A stretch of DNA of 52,036 nt from Candidatus Woesearchaeota archaeon (GTDB lineage: Archaea > Nanobdellota > Nanobdellia > Woesearchaeales > GW2011-AR4), in the NCBI GenBank assembly GCA_018303625.1, contig JAGVXV010000012.1, forward strand, positions 1 to 52,036, written 5' to 3'. Positions 8,086-17,225 of this stretch are shown here, piece after piece. The notes below the pieces were generated by a model. The model was given only the letters and a program-made list of their open reading frames with translations. It ran no database searches and was not told where the DNA came from. A program made the translations under genes and the position numbers. Position 1 is the first letter of the stretch. Each line of letters begins with the position of its first letter.

Positions 8086-8808
8086 ATGGAAAGCCTAAAA
8101 GCAAGCAGCACTGCAATAAAAAACCTGAAGAAAGAATATTTGCTGAAAAAAGAAAGGATAGGGCAGCGCCTGAAGGACTTTGACGATTTCTACAATAAGC
8201 ATTGTTCATGGTTTTTTGGCAATAACGCGATGGAACTGAGAAAGGCGGATAAGCCTGATGATGAAAGGCTGTTTGAGGAGCTTTGCTTCTGCATTTTGAC
8301 TGCAAATACCTCTGCGGAGATGGGAATGAGGGCAATTGACGCTATAAGGGGCTTATTGGTGAATGGCTCTGCAGAGCAGATGAGCAAAAAGCTTGACGGC
8401 ATTTACAGGTTCAACAATTTAAGGCCTGCTTATATTGTGCACACGAGAAATTATCTTCAAACTGAATTAAATTTTAGGCTAAAGGAAAAAATTGAGAGCC
8501 TGAGAAATGATGCAGAAGCATTGCGGGATTTTTTTGCCTTCAATGAGGGAATAAAGGGCCTGGCCTACAAGGAAGCATCCCATTTCTTAAGGAACATTGG
8601 AATTAAAGGCTATGCAATCCTTGACAAGCACATACTGAACAGCCTGCTTGAGTTTGGCGTTATTCAAGAGCCGAAAAGGCCTTCGACAAGAGCAAAGTAC
8701 AGGGAAATAGAGCACAAAATGAGGCTTTTCAGCAATGAAATTGAAATTCCGATGGACGAGCTTGACTTATTGTTCTGGAGCAGGAGAAACGGGAAGATTT
8801 TGAAGTGA
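8086..8808 (+). CDS. 8-oxoguanine DNA glycosylase/AP lyase, archaeal Ogg2 type
   Basis: Removes oxidised guanine from DNA and nicks the abasic site. The 240-aa protein has the helix-hairpin-helix region GLAYKEASHFLRNIGIKGYA with catalytic Lys162 and Asp180 (ILDKHIL). The 18-residue spacing is the same as in the Methanocaldococcus Ogg2 enzyme. The chain ends in Lys, and in Ogg2 proteins the C-terminal Lys takes part in 8-oxoG recognition. It sits 23 bp after nrdJ2 on the same strand. A second base-excision enzyme, endonuclease III, lies about 1.2 kb downstream. Confidence 0.92.
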   Translation: MESLKASSTAIKNLKKEYLLKKERIGQRLKDFDDFYNKHCSWFFGNNAMELRKADKPDDERLFEELCFCILTANTSAEMGMRAIDAIRGLLVNGSAEQMSKKLDGIYRFNNLRPAYIVHTRNYLQTELNFRLKEKIESLRNDAEALRDFFAFNEGIKGLAYKEASHFLRNIGIKGYAILDKHILNSLLEFGVIQEPKRPSTRAKYREIEHKMRLFSNEIEIPMDELDLLFWSRRNGKILK

Positions 8809-8854
8809 GGATTTTAGTTTTAAAACTAGGATGGCGCCATATTAGTGCGAAAAA

Positions 8855-9907
8855 GTGAAAATACTTTATGGATTGTCTGGAGAAGGATTCGGCCATAGCT
8901 CCAGGGCTAAAACTATCTTGCCCTACCTCGAAAAGAAAGGCCATGAAGTCAAGATAATGACTTACGGCCAGGCATCAAAAGTACTGAAAAGGGAAGGCTC
9001 TGGAGTTTTTGATATCAGAGGAATGCACATTGTATTCAGGAAAGGGAGTATCAGGAAAAGAGAAACACTGTTTAGCGGGCTGAAAAGCTTTGCTTCTAAC
9101 CTGAAGAAAAATGAAAAGATAAGGAAATTGATGAAAAATAATTTTGATTTGTGCATCACTGATATGGAGCCTTTAGCGTCCATCCTGTCTTTTTGGCATA
9201 AAATCCCCTTATTGTGCATTGACAATCAGCATAGGCTAGTAAATATGGAATTGAGAGTGCCTAGAAAATACTACCATGATTTTCTAATAGCGAAATTAGT
9301 CACCAAGGCCTTTGTTCCCAGGGCAGACTGGTATATAGTCACAACATTCGCCAATGGAAGAATAAAAAACAAGTACCGCAAAAATACATTCTTGGTTCCG
9401 CCACTAATAAGGCAGGTAATAAAAGAATCAGCACCAAAAAAGGGAGAAAGCATACTGGTTTATTTGACCAAGAAAAACCATAAGCTGCTTGGCACACTTA
9501 AGCATATCAATAGAAATTTTTTGGTATACGGGTGGGATACAGAGAAAAAGGATGGAAATCTGGTGTTCCGCAAATCCGGAAACAGATTTACAGAGGATTT
9601 GGCAAAATGCAAGGCAATAATCGCTACGGCAGGCTTTACGTTAATCTCAGAGGCATTGTACCTTAAAAAACCTTATTTCGCCCTGCCACTTAAAGGCCAG
9701 TTTGAGCAAACCCTAAATGCGTTGTTTTTAAAACGATCTAAGCTAGGGGAATATTCCGATAATCCCGACAAGCAGTCTATCGCCTATTTTTTGGATAATC
9801 TGGAGGAATACCGCAAGAAACTCAACAAATACAATCCGGATTATGATTTGTTATTTAAAAAATTGGATTTTGTGCTTGACCAAGTAAGTAAAAATGAGGG
9901 AAAATAA
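8855..9907 (+). CDS. Glycosyltransferase, MJ1255/VC2487 family
   Basis: A predicted GT-B fold glycosyltransferase of 350 aa. The N-terminus MKILYGLSGEGFGHSSRAK carries the nucleotide-sugar transferase G-x-G-F-GHS signature of the family. The C-terminal half has the donor-binding stretch TAGFTLISEALYLKKPYFAL (near residues 263-282) followed by PLKGQFEQTLNA, as in UDP-GlcNAc-type transferases. The acceptor is unknown. The start is GTG at 8855 with no obvious Shine-Dalgarno, and the first residues align with the family start. No other envelope genes are adjacent. Confidence 0.8.
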   Translation: MKILYGLSGEGFGHSSRAKTILPYLEKKGHEVKIMTYGQASKVLKREGSGVFDIRGMHIVFRKGSIRKRETLFSGLKSFASNLKKNEKIRKLMKNNFDLCITDMEPLASILSFWHKIPLLCIDNQHRLVNMELRVPRKYYHDFLIAKLVTKAFVPRADWYIVTTFANGRIKNKYRKNTFLVPPLIRQVIKESAPKKGESILVYLTKKNHKLLGTLKHINRNFLVYGWDTEKKDGNLVFRKSGNRFTEDLAKCKAIIATAGFTLISEALYLKKPYFALPLKGQFEQTLNALFLKRSKLGEYSDNPDKQSIAYFLDNLEEYRKKLNKYNPDYDLLFKKLDFVLDQVSKNEGK

Positions 9908-9973
9908 ACCATCGCTGAAGCAGGACAGCTGGAGCAATGACTTACGCGTTCATCAAAGAAAAAAACACAGAAA

Positions 9974-10639
9974 ATGCCAATGCCACCAAAAAACCTTGAC
10001 AAGATAATCTCCCTGCTGAAGAAGGAAGTGGAGAAATTTGACATTCCCATTGCAACTAAAATAGGGGATAAAATACGCGATCCTTTCAGGGTTCTGATTT
10101 CCTGCATTCTCAGCCTGAGGACAAAAGACACTACAACCGGGCCTGCCTGCGAAAGATTATTCAAACTTGCAACTACCCCTCAAAAAATGCTCAAACTGCC
10201 AAATAAAAAGATTGAAAAGGCAATTTTTCCTGTAGGATTTTACCCTACAAAAGCAAGATACATCAAGGCAACATGCAGGAAATTAATTGAGGATTATAAT
10301 AGTGAAGTTCCAGACACAATGGAGGGACTTAAGACTTTACCGGGAATAGGCAATAAGTGTGCAGGACTTACTTTGATATATGGATATAATAAGGTTGATT
10401 GTATACCTGTTGATGTCCACGTTCAAGTTATTGCTAATCGTTTGGGCTGGGTAAAAACTAATAACCCAGATAAGACAATGTATGAACTCATGGAAATAAT
10501 ACCTCACAAGTACTGGTACGATCTTAATAACTTACTTGTGGCACACGGTCAAAATATTTGCTTGACAAATTCTCCGTTTTGTAGCAAATGCTCAATAAGA
10601 AAATACTGTCCGAGGATCGGAGTTCTTAAAGCAAGATAA
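9974..10639 (+). CDS. nth: Endonuclease III (DNA glycosylase/AP lyase)
   Basis: Excises oxidised pyrimidines. In this 221-aa protein the helix-hairpin-helix TLPGIGNKCAG supplies catalytic Lys128, and IPVDVHV supplies Asp147. The [4Fe-4S] cluster loop is complete: Cys196-x6-Cys203-x2-Cys206-x5-Cys212, close to the C-terminus as usual. The start MPMPPKNLDKI could also be the internal Met at residue 3. It is separate from the glycosyltransferase upstream (66 bp gap). Confidence 0.95.
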   Translation: MPMPPKNLDKIISLLKKEVEKFDIPIATKIGDKIRDPFRVLISCILSLRTKDTTTGPACERLFKLATTPQKMLKLPNKKIEKAIFPVGFYPTKARYIKATCRKLIEDYNSEVPDTMEGLKTLPGIGNKCAGLTLIYGYNKVDCIPVDVHVQVIANRLGWVKTNNPDKTMYELMEIIPHKYWYDLNNLLVAHGQNICLTNSPFCSKCSIRKYCPRIGVLKAR

Positions 10640-10698
10640 CTACTCTTAAATAGTCTCTTTACGAAAGCTTTTTATTGCTAAATGCATAATTTGATGCT

Positions 10699-11055
10699 AT
10701 GTACCAGACTTTCATAGAGGTTGCCAAACTGCATGAGCCAGACAACCATGCATTGAGACTGAGCGAGGTTCTCGGTAAAGACTTTTATGAGTTGGTGTTC
10801 AGAAGAAAAGTCGGTGAACCTTTATCATTCCTTACAAGAAATCCTAAGATTAGGGAATATTATGAAGTTTACATACGAGGAAAACCATGGTCTATGATGA
10901 TGGCAGGTGAAAATAAGGGAAAGGCAATAGGGATATACCCTCTTGAGGCGATAGCAAGCAGTGCTGAAAGCCTTATGGAGCGGCGTGCAGATTTAATAGT
11001 TTTCTCCAAAACTGAAAACGGGAGCTATAAACTATATGCACGCAATCACCTCTAA
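10699..11055 (+). CDS. Hypothetical protein, 118 aa
   Basis: I do not recognise the family. The protein is soluble and mixed in charge, without membrane segment or signal peptide. Readable segments are LSEVLGKDFYELVFRRKVG, IREYYEVYIRGKPWSMMMAG and a final YKLYARNHL. An alpha/beta fold is likely. The ATG at 10699 follows an AT-rich TATA-like stretch by about 25-35 bp, which would give a nearly leaderless transcript. Codon use is like its neighbours. Confidence 0.65.
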   Translation: MYQTFIEVAKLHEPDNHALRLSEVLGKDFYELVFRRKVGEPLSFLTRNPKIREYYEVYIRGKPWSMMMAGENKGKAIGIYPLEAIASSAESLMERRADLIVFSKTENGSYKLYARNHL

Positions 11056-11101
11056 CAACAACCTTTAAAAACAAAAAAATATTCCTTCTTAAAGTGATTT
11101 T

Positions 11102-11530
11102 ATGCTGGGTATAGGACATGTTCATTTGAAAGTATCCAACCTAAAAAGAGCCGAAGATTTTTATAAAAAGCTCGGATTTAAAGTTAGGGAGAGGTTTGGA
11201 AATTATATCTTCATGACGCTGGGGAAAAAACACCATGACTTGGCTTTGCAGGAAATTCCAAATGCCGAGATTCCTGACGAAAATTCAACGGGACTTTACC
11301 ATTTCGCAATTGAGATAAAAGATTTAAAAGAATTGGCAACAGTTTATTTTAATTTAAGAAAACAAAATATTAATATAAGCGCAATTGACCATGGCATAAG
11401 CAAAGCATTGTACCTTTCAGATCCAGATGGTAACAGGATTGAAATTTATCTCGATACAAGGCATTTAAGGAAAAAATGGGGTGGCTTTTCAAAGTTGATA
11501 AAGGTGGATGAATTGAAGAAATTTAGGTAG
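11102..11530 (+). CDS. VOC-family (glyoxalase/dioxygenase-fold) metalloprotein
   Basis: A 142-aa vicinal oxygen chelate protein made of two beta-alpha-beta-beta-beta units. Likely metal ligands are a His in GHVHLKVSN (residues 5-13), His in GLYHFAIEI near residue 66, and Glu in GNRIEIYLD near residue 116. The sequence LYLSDPDGNRIEIY is the family's most typical C-terminal motif. The substrate cannot be told from sequence; members include glyoxalase I, ring-cleaving dioxygenases and resistance proteins. It is followed after 8 bp by the PfpI-like gene, with GTAGGTGG between them as Shine-Dalgarno, so the two form a small operon. Confidence 0.88.
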   Translation: MLGIGHVHLKVSNLKRAEDFYKKLGFKVRERFGNYIFMTLGKKHHDLALQEIPNAEIPDENSTGLYHFAIEIKDLKELATVYFNLRKQNINISAIDHGISKALYLSDPDGNRIEIYLDTRHLRKKWGGFSKLIKVDELKKFR

Positions 11531-11538
11531 GTGGTTCT

Positions 11539-12045
11539 ATGACAAAAAAAGTTATGTTACTGATTGAAAGGGATTTTAATGATGCAGAGGCTTTGTACCC
11601 CTATTACAGGCTTAAGGAAGCAGGCTTTGATGTCAAAGTTGCAGGAACCGGAGAGAAAGAATACCGTAGCAAGTACGGCTATCCTATGAAAACAGACGGC
11701 AAAATCCAGGATTTCAAGGCAGATGATTTTGACGCTGTCATCATACCCGGAGGATGGGCCCCGGATTTCATGAGGCGCAATAAGGCAATGGTTGATTTTG
11801 TCAAAAAAATGAATAAAAAAGGCAAGGTTATAGCTGCAATTTGCCATGCCGCCTCGCTGCTTGTATCCGCAGATGTTTTAAAAGGAAAAAAGATGACATG
11901 CTTTATGGCGGTGAAGGATGATGCAATCAACGCCGGGGCAAATTATGTTGATGAGGAGGTAGTTATTGATAGCAATTTGATAACTTCAAGGCAGCCCGAT
12001 GACCTTCCCGCTTTCTGCAGGGAGATAATAAAGGCGCTGGGTTAA
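11539..12045 (+). CDS. DJ-1/PfpI family protein
   Basis: A 168-aa member of the DJ-1/PfpI superfamily, variously annotated as protease, deglycase or chaperone. The nucleophile elbow AAICHAASLLVSA contains Cys102-His103. The conserved acidic residue is in the N-terminal DAEALYPYYRLKEAGF (Glu17), and PGGWAPDFMRR near residues 70-80 is also typical. The catalytic Cys and its acidic partner are intact. The final part, INAGANYVDEEVVID, is the usual PfpI ending. It is coupled to the VOC gene, suggesting a shared role in reactive carbonyl or stress handling (inference). It converges with the large surface protein. Confidence 0.92.
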   Translation: MTKKVMLLIERDFNDAEALYPYYRLKEAGFDVKVAGTGEKEYRSKYGYPMKTDGKIQDFKADDFDAVIIPGGWAPDFMRRNKAMVDFVKKMNKKGKVIAAICHAASLLVSADVLKGKKMTCFMAVKDDAINAGANYVDEEVVIDSNLITSRQPDDLPAFCREIIKALG

Positions 12046-12056
12046 AACTTCGACAA

Positions 12057-15000
12057 TTATTTTAATTTTTTTCTTATGAGTATATAGCCTATCATAAATA
12101 TTATGAGCCCAATTAATATAACATTTAGTATTATTAGTAAGGTTATATATTCTAATGTTTCAGTAAAAGATATTTTTGTTACTGGCACAGGTGCTTGTTT
12201 CTTTGCTGGAGTAATTTTTTCAGTTTTGGTGATAGGTTTTTCAACTTTAACTTCTTCTTTTATTTCCTTAACTCTTTCACAATCTTGAATCATCAGATCT
12301 ATGGTTTTACTATCGCTTAATTTGCTATCATCGTAATAAGAATTTATTAAAATTGGATAAGTGCCAGAAGGCACATCGTCACTTATTTTTAATGTAAATG
12401 ATTTCTCATATTTATTGTCCTCTGTGCCTTCTTCTAATTTTATATCTTTTTTATCAATTTGTATGCCTAGGTCATTATTTGATATCTTTAGAACAACCTC
12501 ATTTTCATCTTCACTGCCAATATTGATTAATTCCGCATTTAAATTAACATTTCTATTGCAGCTTATTGTTGTTGGATTTAAATTAAATTTATCAATTATA
12601 ACATCGTGCCTTTCTTTATCAACATCCAATTCAAGTTTCCATACTACATTATGATCTTTTCCATTTTTATCTTTTCCATTGACATTTATTATTACATCAT
12701 ATGCTTTTTCATCAACTTCTTTAGGTATATTAAAATTTATTTTAATGGTTTTATCTTCTCCAGCTTCCAAGTCAAAGTCATCTGCTTCTTCATCTAAGTC
12801 GCTATCGTCACCAATATCTTCTATTGTAACTTCCACTTCTATGTCTTTAATTTCAACATTTTCTTCTTTTGTGTATAAATTCTCTATTTTTATCCTGAAT
12901 TCCACATCAGATTCAGGTTCTGCATCCTTGCTTATTTTGCTGTTATTTGCCACGTTTTTATCGCTTTTATCATCAACTTTGACATCTAAGTCAGAAATCT
13001 TTAGTTTATTTGTGGTATTTTTACCTGTCCAAAATGCTGTAAAATGGGCAGCATCAAATGTTAATGTTTTAGTTGAAGCATCATAATTTATGTTGCTGCA
13101 TAAATCAGAAGGGCAAACATTATTTCCAGAAACACTAAGGCCTTCATTATAATAAATTACTGGAGTTTTATCATAGTTTAGACTTTTCATTGTCAAGGTT
13201 GCTGGCTTGTTTAAGGCTGGCAAATTATTTGTGTCAATGCCGATAAAATTATCTGAAATCTTGACATAGTTGTCTAAATCCAAAGCGCCCCTTAAATCCA
13301 AAACACTGCTCCCAAAATCAATTTTACCAAAAGATGTTTTTTCCAAAACAACATTGCTTATATTAGCTAATTCACTTTCATTTAAAGTTGAAAAGTCAAT
13401 TGTTGCTCCATCAAATGTATTTGCAATTGGCTTTGAATCAATATCGAATGATACTGATTTTGAATTTGAATTTCCTGAATTATCTGCGCAACTTACAGAT
13501 AGTCTATAACTCCAATCATCATGAAGATTTTCTACCAATTGAGAATGCTTTGTTCTGCCTGTTTCTGACATATTCATCGGAATAGATCCTCCTCCTCCGC
13601 CTCCTCCAGGAAAAGTTACGCTACCTGATGTTGCATATTGGCAAGTAGCATTCTCATTTGTTGTAACATTCAGCCAAGTTGAATCAACAGTTATAATTGA
13701 GTTATTTATCGGGCTGGTGATATTTATATTTGGAGATGTTGTATCTTTTATTTCATGCTCAAAGTCTGTGTAGTTATAAGCGGATGTATTGTACACATCT
13801 TCGACTGAATCTATTCTAATGGTTCTTTCTATATCAGATAAGTCATATATACCAATATCTCCATATTTATAAGGGCCATTCACTTTGCTGTTAAATATAT
13901 CTGAACCATTAATGGGTATGGTTATATTTTGTATTCCTGGCAACAAGGAAAATTTTTCTTCGGTTTCTGCAACAGGTCTCCACGAACCATTAGATAATTC
14001 AAAATTAAAAATATAATTTCCTGCCTTAGTAACATTTAAGCCAATTACTGCAGCTAAATATTCATATAAACCATCATCATTATCATCTATGCCATAATCA
14101 GAATAAAAGCCCGAGAATACTATCGGAGGTCTTTGGAATTCATTATAATTATATGTGTTAGTAGTATAAGAATTTTCTAATTGGTATATCTCTATACCTT
14201 GGAATTCTATTTCTAATTCATCAAACTCATAGGATCTAGTTTGTTGATTATTATAAACTAAAAATCCAGGGAATTTTAAATCAATAAATTCATCGGTAGT
14301 GTTAAGATATGTTTCAAAATATAAATCACCAACATCATCCAAATCAGCTTCTTCTATTGTATAAATTCCAGGTTTGGTTACATTTATAGGAATCCTTATA
14401 ACTAGATAATCATAAAATCTGTCATTGTCTTCGTCAACTACAAAATCAGTCAAATTTTCAAAAATTTGCAATCCAACCTTTTCAAAATCAGTATAATTAT
14501 AATTTGAACTAATGTAATTATAAGTATCCAATTCTTCAAAGTTATCAGCATTTCTGATTTTAAGTTCTATTGGTCGGTATGGTCCATTAAGCCCACTTAG
14601 GTACAGTCCAATTCCGCTGAAATTAAGCTGAATTGTGCTGACCCCAATATCTAGAAAAACTTTGATCCTCGGTTCAATTTCGATATAAGGCTCGTCATCG
14701 AATTCTAATTCTCCCTCGAATCTATAATTGCCTGCTTTGGTTACATTTATTTCAGCTTCAATAGCCAAATAGTTATAAAGTCCGTTTCCATCTTCATCAA
14801 AACCAAAATCCGAGAAAACTTCTGTAAAGGTAGCTCCAGGTTTTTGAAATTCCTTAAAAAAATAATCTGTAGTATTGTACAAATCATTAAACTCTTCTTT
14901 AACACTTTCTGTCCCAATACTATCCCCCTCAAAGTCCAAAAAATCTAGTTCATAAGGCCCATTTACTCTATTAGAGAAAATCCTGATACCACTAAAGTTC

Positions 15001-15533
15001 AGCAAGATAGTATTTTCACCTGTAACAAGATCTACCTCATCATCATCGATTATATGGGGATTAACACTCAAATTGTCTTGTAACCTTGCACTGATCTCAT
15101 ATTCTCCCCCTATTGAAACGTTTGCCAGTATTTCTATGATTAGAAAATCGTAGAACCCATCTCCATCTGCATCTACACCATAATCTCTTATATTGTTTAT
15201 AATTATGGGATGTGTTGTCAGGGTAAAACTTGCCTGATGTATCCCACCAGCATAATCTTGGTATAAAATATCTGTCACATTAATTATGGCTCTATCAGCA
15301 AGTGTATCTGTTTTCCCTTCCATTAAATCATCTGTTGCTTCACCATTTATTATAAATTTTGCACTGTCAGAATCTACAAAATTCAAAGTTATTTCATAGC
15401 TTTTCCCATCAAGTGTATAGGTTTTTGTATTTCCCTCTAAAATAGTATCTGAAACAGAGCTTGCATTGACGAGACTAACATAAACTAGTAAAATACCTAT
15501 AAAAATGAATAAATTCCTTAATTTTTTATACAT
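12057..15533 (-). CDS. Large cell-surface protein with four tandem modules
   Basis: A 1158-aa secreted, membrane-anchored protein of unknown function. Residues 1-25 are a signal peptide. Four modules of about 120 aa each begin with a Ca-binding-like acidic loop: DYGVDADGDGFYDFL (117), DFGFDEDGNGLYNYL (242), DFVVDEDNDRFYDYL (363) and DYGIDDNDDGLYEYL (479). Each ends SGI...NGPY followed by a Tyr/Asn-rich YNYTDF-type linker. Then come an Ig-like ITSPINNSII segment, a run of seven glycines near 642, an acidic beta-rich region with CARDB/APHP-like texture, a Lys/Glu/Pro stalk and a C-terminal membrane helix (about 1128-1153) with KKLK inside. Many N-x-S/T sites suggest glycosylation. It is monocistronic. 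Confidence 0.85.
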   Translation of the reverse strand: MYKKLRNLFIFIGILLVYVSLVNASSVSDTILEGNTKTYTLDGKSYEITLNFVDSDSAKFIINGEATDDLMEGKTDTLADRAIINVTDILYQDYAGGIHQASFTLTTHPIIINNIRDYGVDADGDGFYDFLIIEILANVSIGGEYEISARLQDNLSVNPHIIDDDEVDLVTGENTILLNFSGIRIFSNRVNGPYELDFLDFEGDSIGTESVKEEFNDLYNTTDYFFKEFQKPGATFTEVFSDFGFDEDGNGLYNYLAIEAEINVTKAGNYRFEGELEFDDEPYIEIEPRIKVFLDIGVSTIQLNFSGIGLYLSGLNGPYRPIELKIRNADNFEELDTYNYISSNYNYTDFEKVGLQIFENLTDFVVDEDNDRFYDYLVIRIPINVTKPGIYTIEEADLDDVGDLYFETYLNTTDEFIDLKFPGFLVYNNQQTRSYEFDELEIEFQGIEIYQLENSYTTNTYNYNEFQRPPIVFSGFYSDYGIDDNDDGLYEYLAAVIGLNVTKAGNYIFNFELSNGSWRPVAETEEKFSLLPGIQNITIPINGSDIFNSKVNGPYKYGDIGIYDLSDIERTIRIDSVEDVYNTSAYNYTDFEHEIKDTTSPNINITSPINNSIITVDSTWLNVTTNENATCQYATSGSVTFPGGGGGGGSIPMNMSETGRTKHSQLVENLHDDWSYRLSVSCADNSGNSNSKSVSFDIDSKPIANTFDGATIDFSTLNESELANISNVVLEKTSFGKIDFGSSVLDLRGALDLDNYVKISDNFIGIDTNNLPALNKPATLTMKSLNYDKTPVIYYNEGLSVSGNNVCPSDLCSNINYDASTKTLTFDAAHFTAFWTGKNTTNKLKISDLDVKVDDKSDKNVANNSKISKDAEPESDVEFRIKIENLYTKEENVEIKDIEVEVTIEDIGDDSDLDEEADDFDLEAGEDKTIKINFNIPKEVDEKAYDVIINVNGKDKNGKDHNVVWKLELDVDKERHDVIIDKFNLNPTTISCNRNVNLNAELINIGSEDENEVVLKISNNDLGIQIDKKDIKLEEGTEDNKYEKSFTLKISDDVPSGTYPILINSYYDDSKLSDSKTIDLMIQDCERVKEIKEEVKVEKPITKTEKITPAKKQAPVPVTKISFTETLEYITLLIILNVILIGLIIFMIGYILIRKKLK

Positions 15534-15706
15534 CTAGCCACCGTGATTTTAGCTACAAAAGGCATTTACTGTTTATAAATCTTTTTATTTTTGACTACTA
15601 CTTAGTAATTATGTGTTTGATCGATTTAACATTAGTAATATTAATAAAGCAATAATTTTTTCCATTGTTATTACCTATTTAAAACATATTAAAGTACATC
15701 GATAAA

Positions 15707-16420
15707 ATGGAAATAAAGGAATATAAATTAAAAATAAAAGAAATAATTGATGAAACCGCTAAAGTCAAGATATTCAGGTGCGGAATCCCTAATGGCAGCG
15801 AAATTAATTTCTTTCCGGGGCAGTTCTTTATGGTCAGCATTGAAGGGGATGAGGAAAACTTGAAGAGGGCTTACTCGATTGCATCTTCTCCCACAGAAAA
15901 AAATTATTTGGATATAGGGCTTGACAAGGTTGGAAGATTTTCAACGAAATTGTTTGATACAAAGCCGGGGCATGTTTTGATTTTTAAGGGCCCTTACGGG
16001 AAATTCTATTTTACAGATGAGATGAAAAACGACTTAATATTGATAGCTGGAGGCGTGGGGATAACACCCTTAATGTCGATTATAAGGTACTGTAAAGCGA
16101 AAAAGCTGGGCAATAAGATAAAATTCATTTATAGTGTGAGGACGCCTGCTGATGTGATTTACAAGGATGAATTAGAAAGAATAAAAAAGGAAAGCCATAA
16201 ATTTGATTATCTGGTTACAGTGACAAGGCCTGAGCCTGGTCAAAACTGGAGCGGAAAGACGGGCAGGATAGATGAAAGCCTGCTGGAGGAACATATCCAG
16301 GACATCAAAGGAAGCCTGTATTTCCTATGCGGCCCTAACGAGTTTGTAAAGAGCATAATAGCCATGCTTGAAAAACTAGGAGTTGCAAAGGAGCAGATAA
16401 AAACAGATGTGTGGGGGTAA
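15707..16420 (+). CDS. Ferredoxin-NADP+ reductase-like flavoprotein
   Basis: A 237-aa oxidoreductase of the FNR superfamily. The FAD site is RAYSIASSP (near residues 64-72), and the pyridine nucleotide site starts at LIAGGVGITPLMSII (near 111-125). CGPNEFVKS (near 208-216) and a C-terminal aromatic residue (TDVWG) complete the pattern. There is no 2Fe-2S cluster, so it is the short form that passes electrons to a separate partner. Its stop at 16418-16420 is 1 nt before the corrinoid-binding gene. A role in reducing cobalamin before CobO acts is possible but is only inferred from this pairing. Confidence 0.88.
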   Translation: MEIKEYKLKIKEIIDETAKVKIFRCGIPNGSEINFFPGQFFMVSIEGDEENLKRAYSIASSPTEKNYLDIGLDKVGRFSTKLFDTKPGHVLIFKGPYGKFYFTDEMKNDLILIAGGVGITPLMSIIRYCKAKKLGNKIKFIYSVRTPADVIYKDELERIKKESHKFDYLVTVTRPEPGQNWSGKTGRIDESLLEEHIQDIKGSLYFLCGPNEFVKSIIAMLEKLGVAKEQIKTDVWG

Positions 16421-16421
16421 A

Positions 16422-17219
16422 ATGCTCAAAAGAATTGTTTCAATGGCACCCAGCAATACAGAAATCCTTTTTGAATTGGGCCTGGACGAGGAAATAGTCG
16501 CTGTCACAAGGTACTGTGATTTTCCTGAAAAAGCAAAGGAAAAGCCGAAAATCGGCGGCTGGCTTGATATAAAAGAAGACCTGGTTTTGAAATACAAGCC
16601 TGACTTATTGCTTACATCAACCTTTGTGCAGAATGATATAACCAAAAGGTACAAAAAGCTCGGGATGAATATTGAAACTTTGATGCCTACAACCCTTGTT
16701 GGCGTTTTCAATTCCATAAGGAGAATTGGCAAGCTTGTCAGCAGGGAGAAGGAAGCAGAATCGCTGATTAAAAGAATGAATAAGGAAATCAGTGAGGTAA
16801 AAAACAGTGCAAAATTCGCTGACAAAAGGCCAAGGCTCTACATAGAGGAATGGCACAAGCCTCCGACAATAAGCGGAAACTGGGTTCCTACTCTGGCCAG
16901 GATTGCAGGAGCCGACTACCACCTGATTAAGGCAGGCCATCACAGCAGGGAAGTATCCCTGGAGCAGGTGCAAAAGTACAATCCTGAATACATCATAATA
17001 TCAATCTGCGGCTTAAAGGACAACGTGCCCAAGGAATGGGTTACAAAAAGGCAGGGGTGGGAAAATTTGAAGGCTGTAAAGCACAATAATGTCTATGTTT
17101 TTGATGACAGCTTTCTTAACAGGCCCGGACCAAGATTAACAACAGGCCTGAAAATGATTGCGAATGTCCTGCACCCTGAAATTTTTGCCGACAAGGAAAT
17201 AAAGGCCATGATTAAATAG
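16422..17219 (+). CDS. BtuF-like corrinoid/metal-binding protein without signal peptide
   Basis: A 265-aa helical-backbone metal receptor protein of the TroA/BtuF type. It starts MLKRIVSMAPSNTEILFELG, the usual first strand of BtuF after the signal peptide. It continues IVAVTRYCDFPEKAKEKPKIGG and later SGNWVPTLARIAGADY, both typical of cobalamin-binding members. No signal peptide, lipobox or membrane anchor is present and no BtuCD transporter genes are adjacent, so a cytosolic corrinoid-binding role is possible. The ATG at 16422, right after the upstream stop, was chosen over 16407. With cobO and two B12-dependent reductases in the window it points to corrinoid salvage. Confidence 0.8.
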   Translation: MLKRIVSMAPSNTEILFELGLDEEIVAVTRYCDFPEKAKEKPKIGGWLDIKEDLVLKYKPDLLLTSTFVQNDITKRYKKLGMNIETLMPTTLVGVFNSIRRIGKLVSREKEAESLIKRMNKEISEVKNSAKFADKRPRLYIEEWHKPPTISGNWVPTLARIAGADYHLIKAGHHSREVSLEQVQKYNPEYIIISICGLKDNVPKEWVTKRQGWENLKAVKHNNVYVFDDSFLNRPGPRLTTGLKMIANVLHPEIFADKEIKAMIK

Positions 17220-17225
17220 CTTAAA

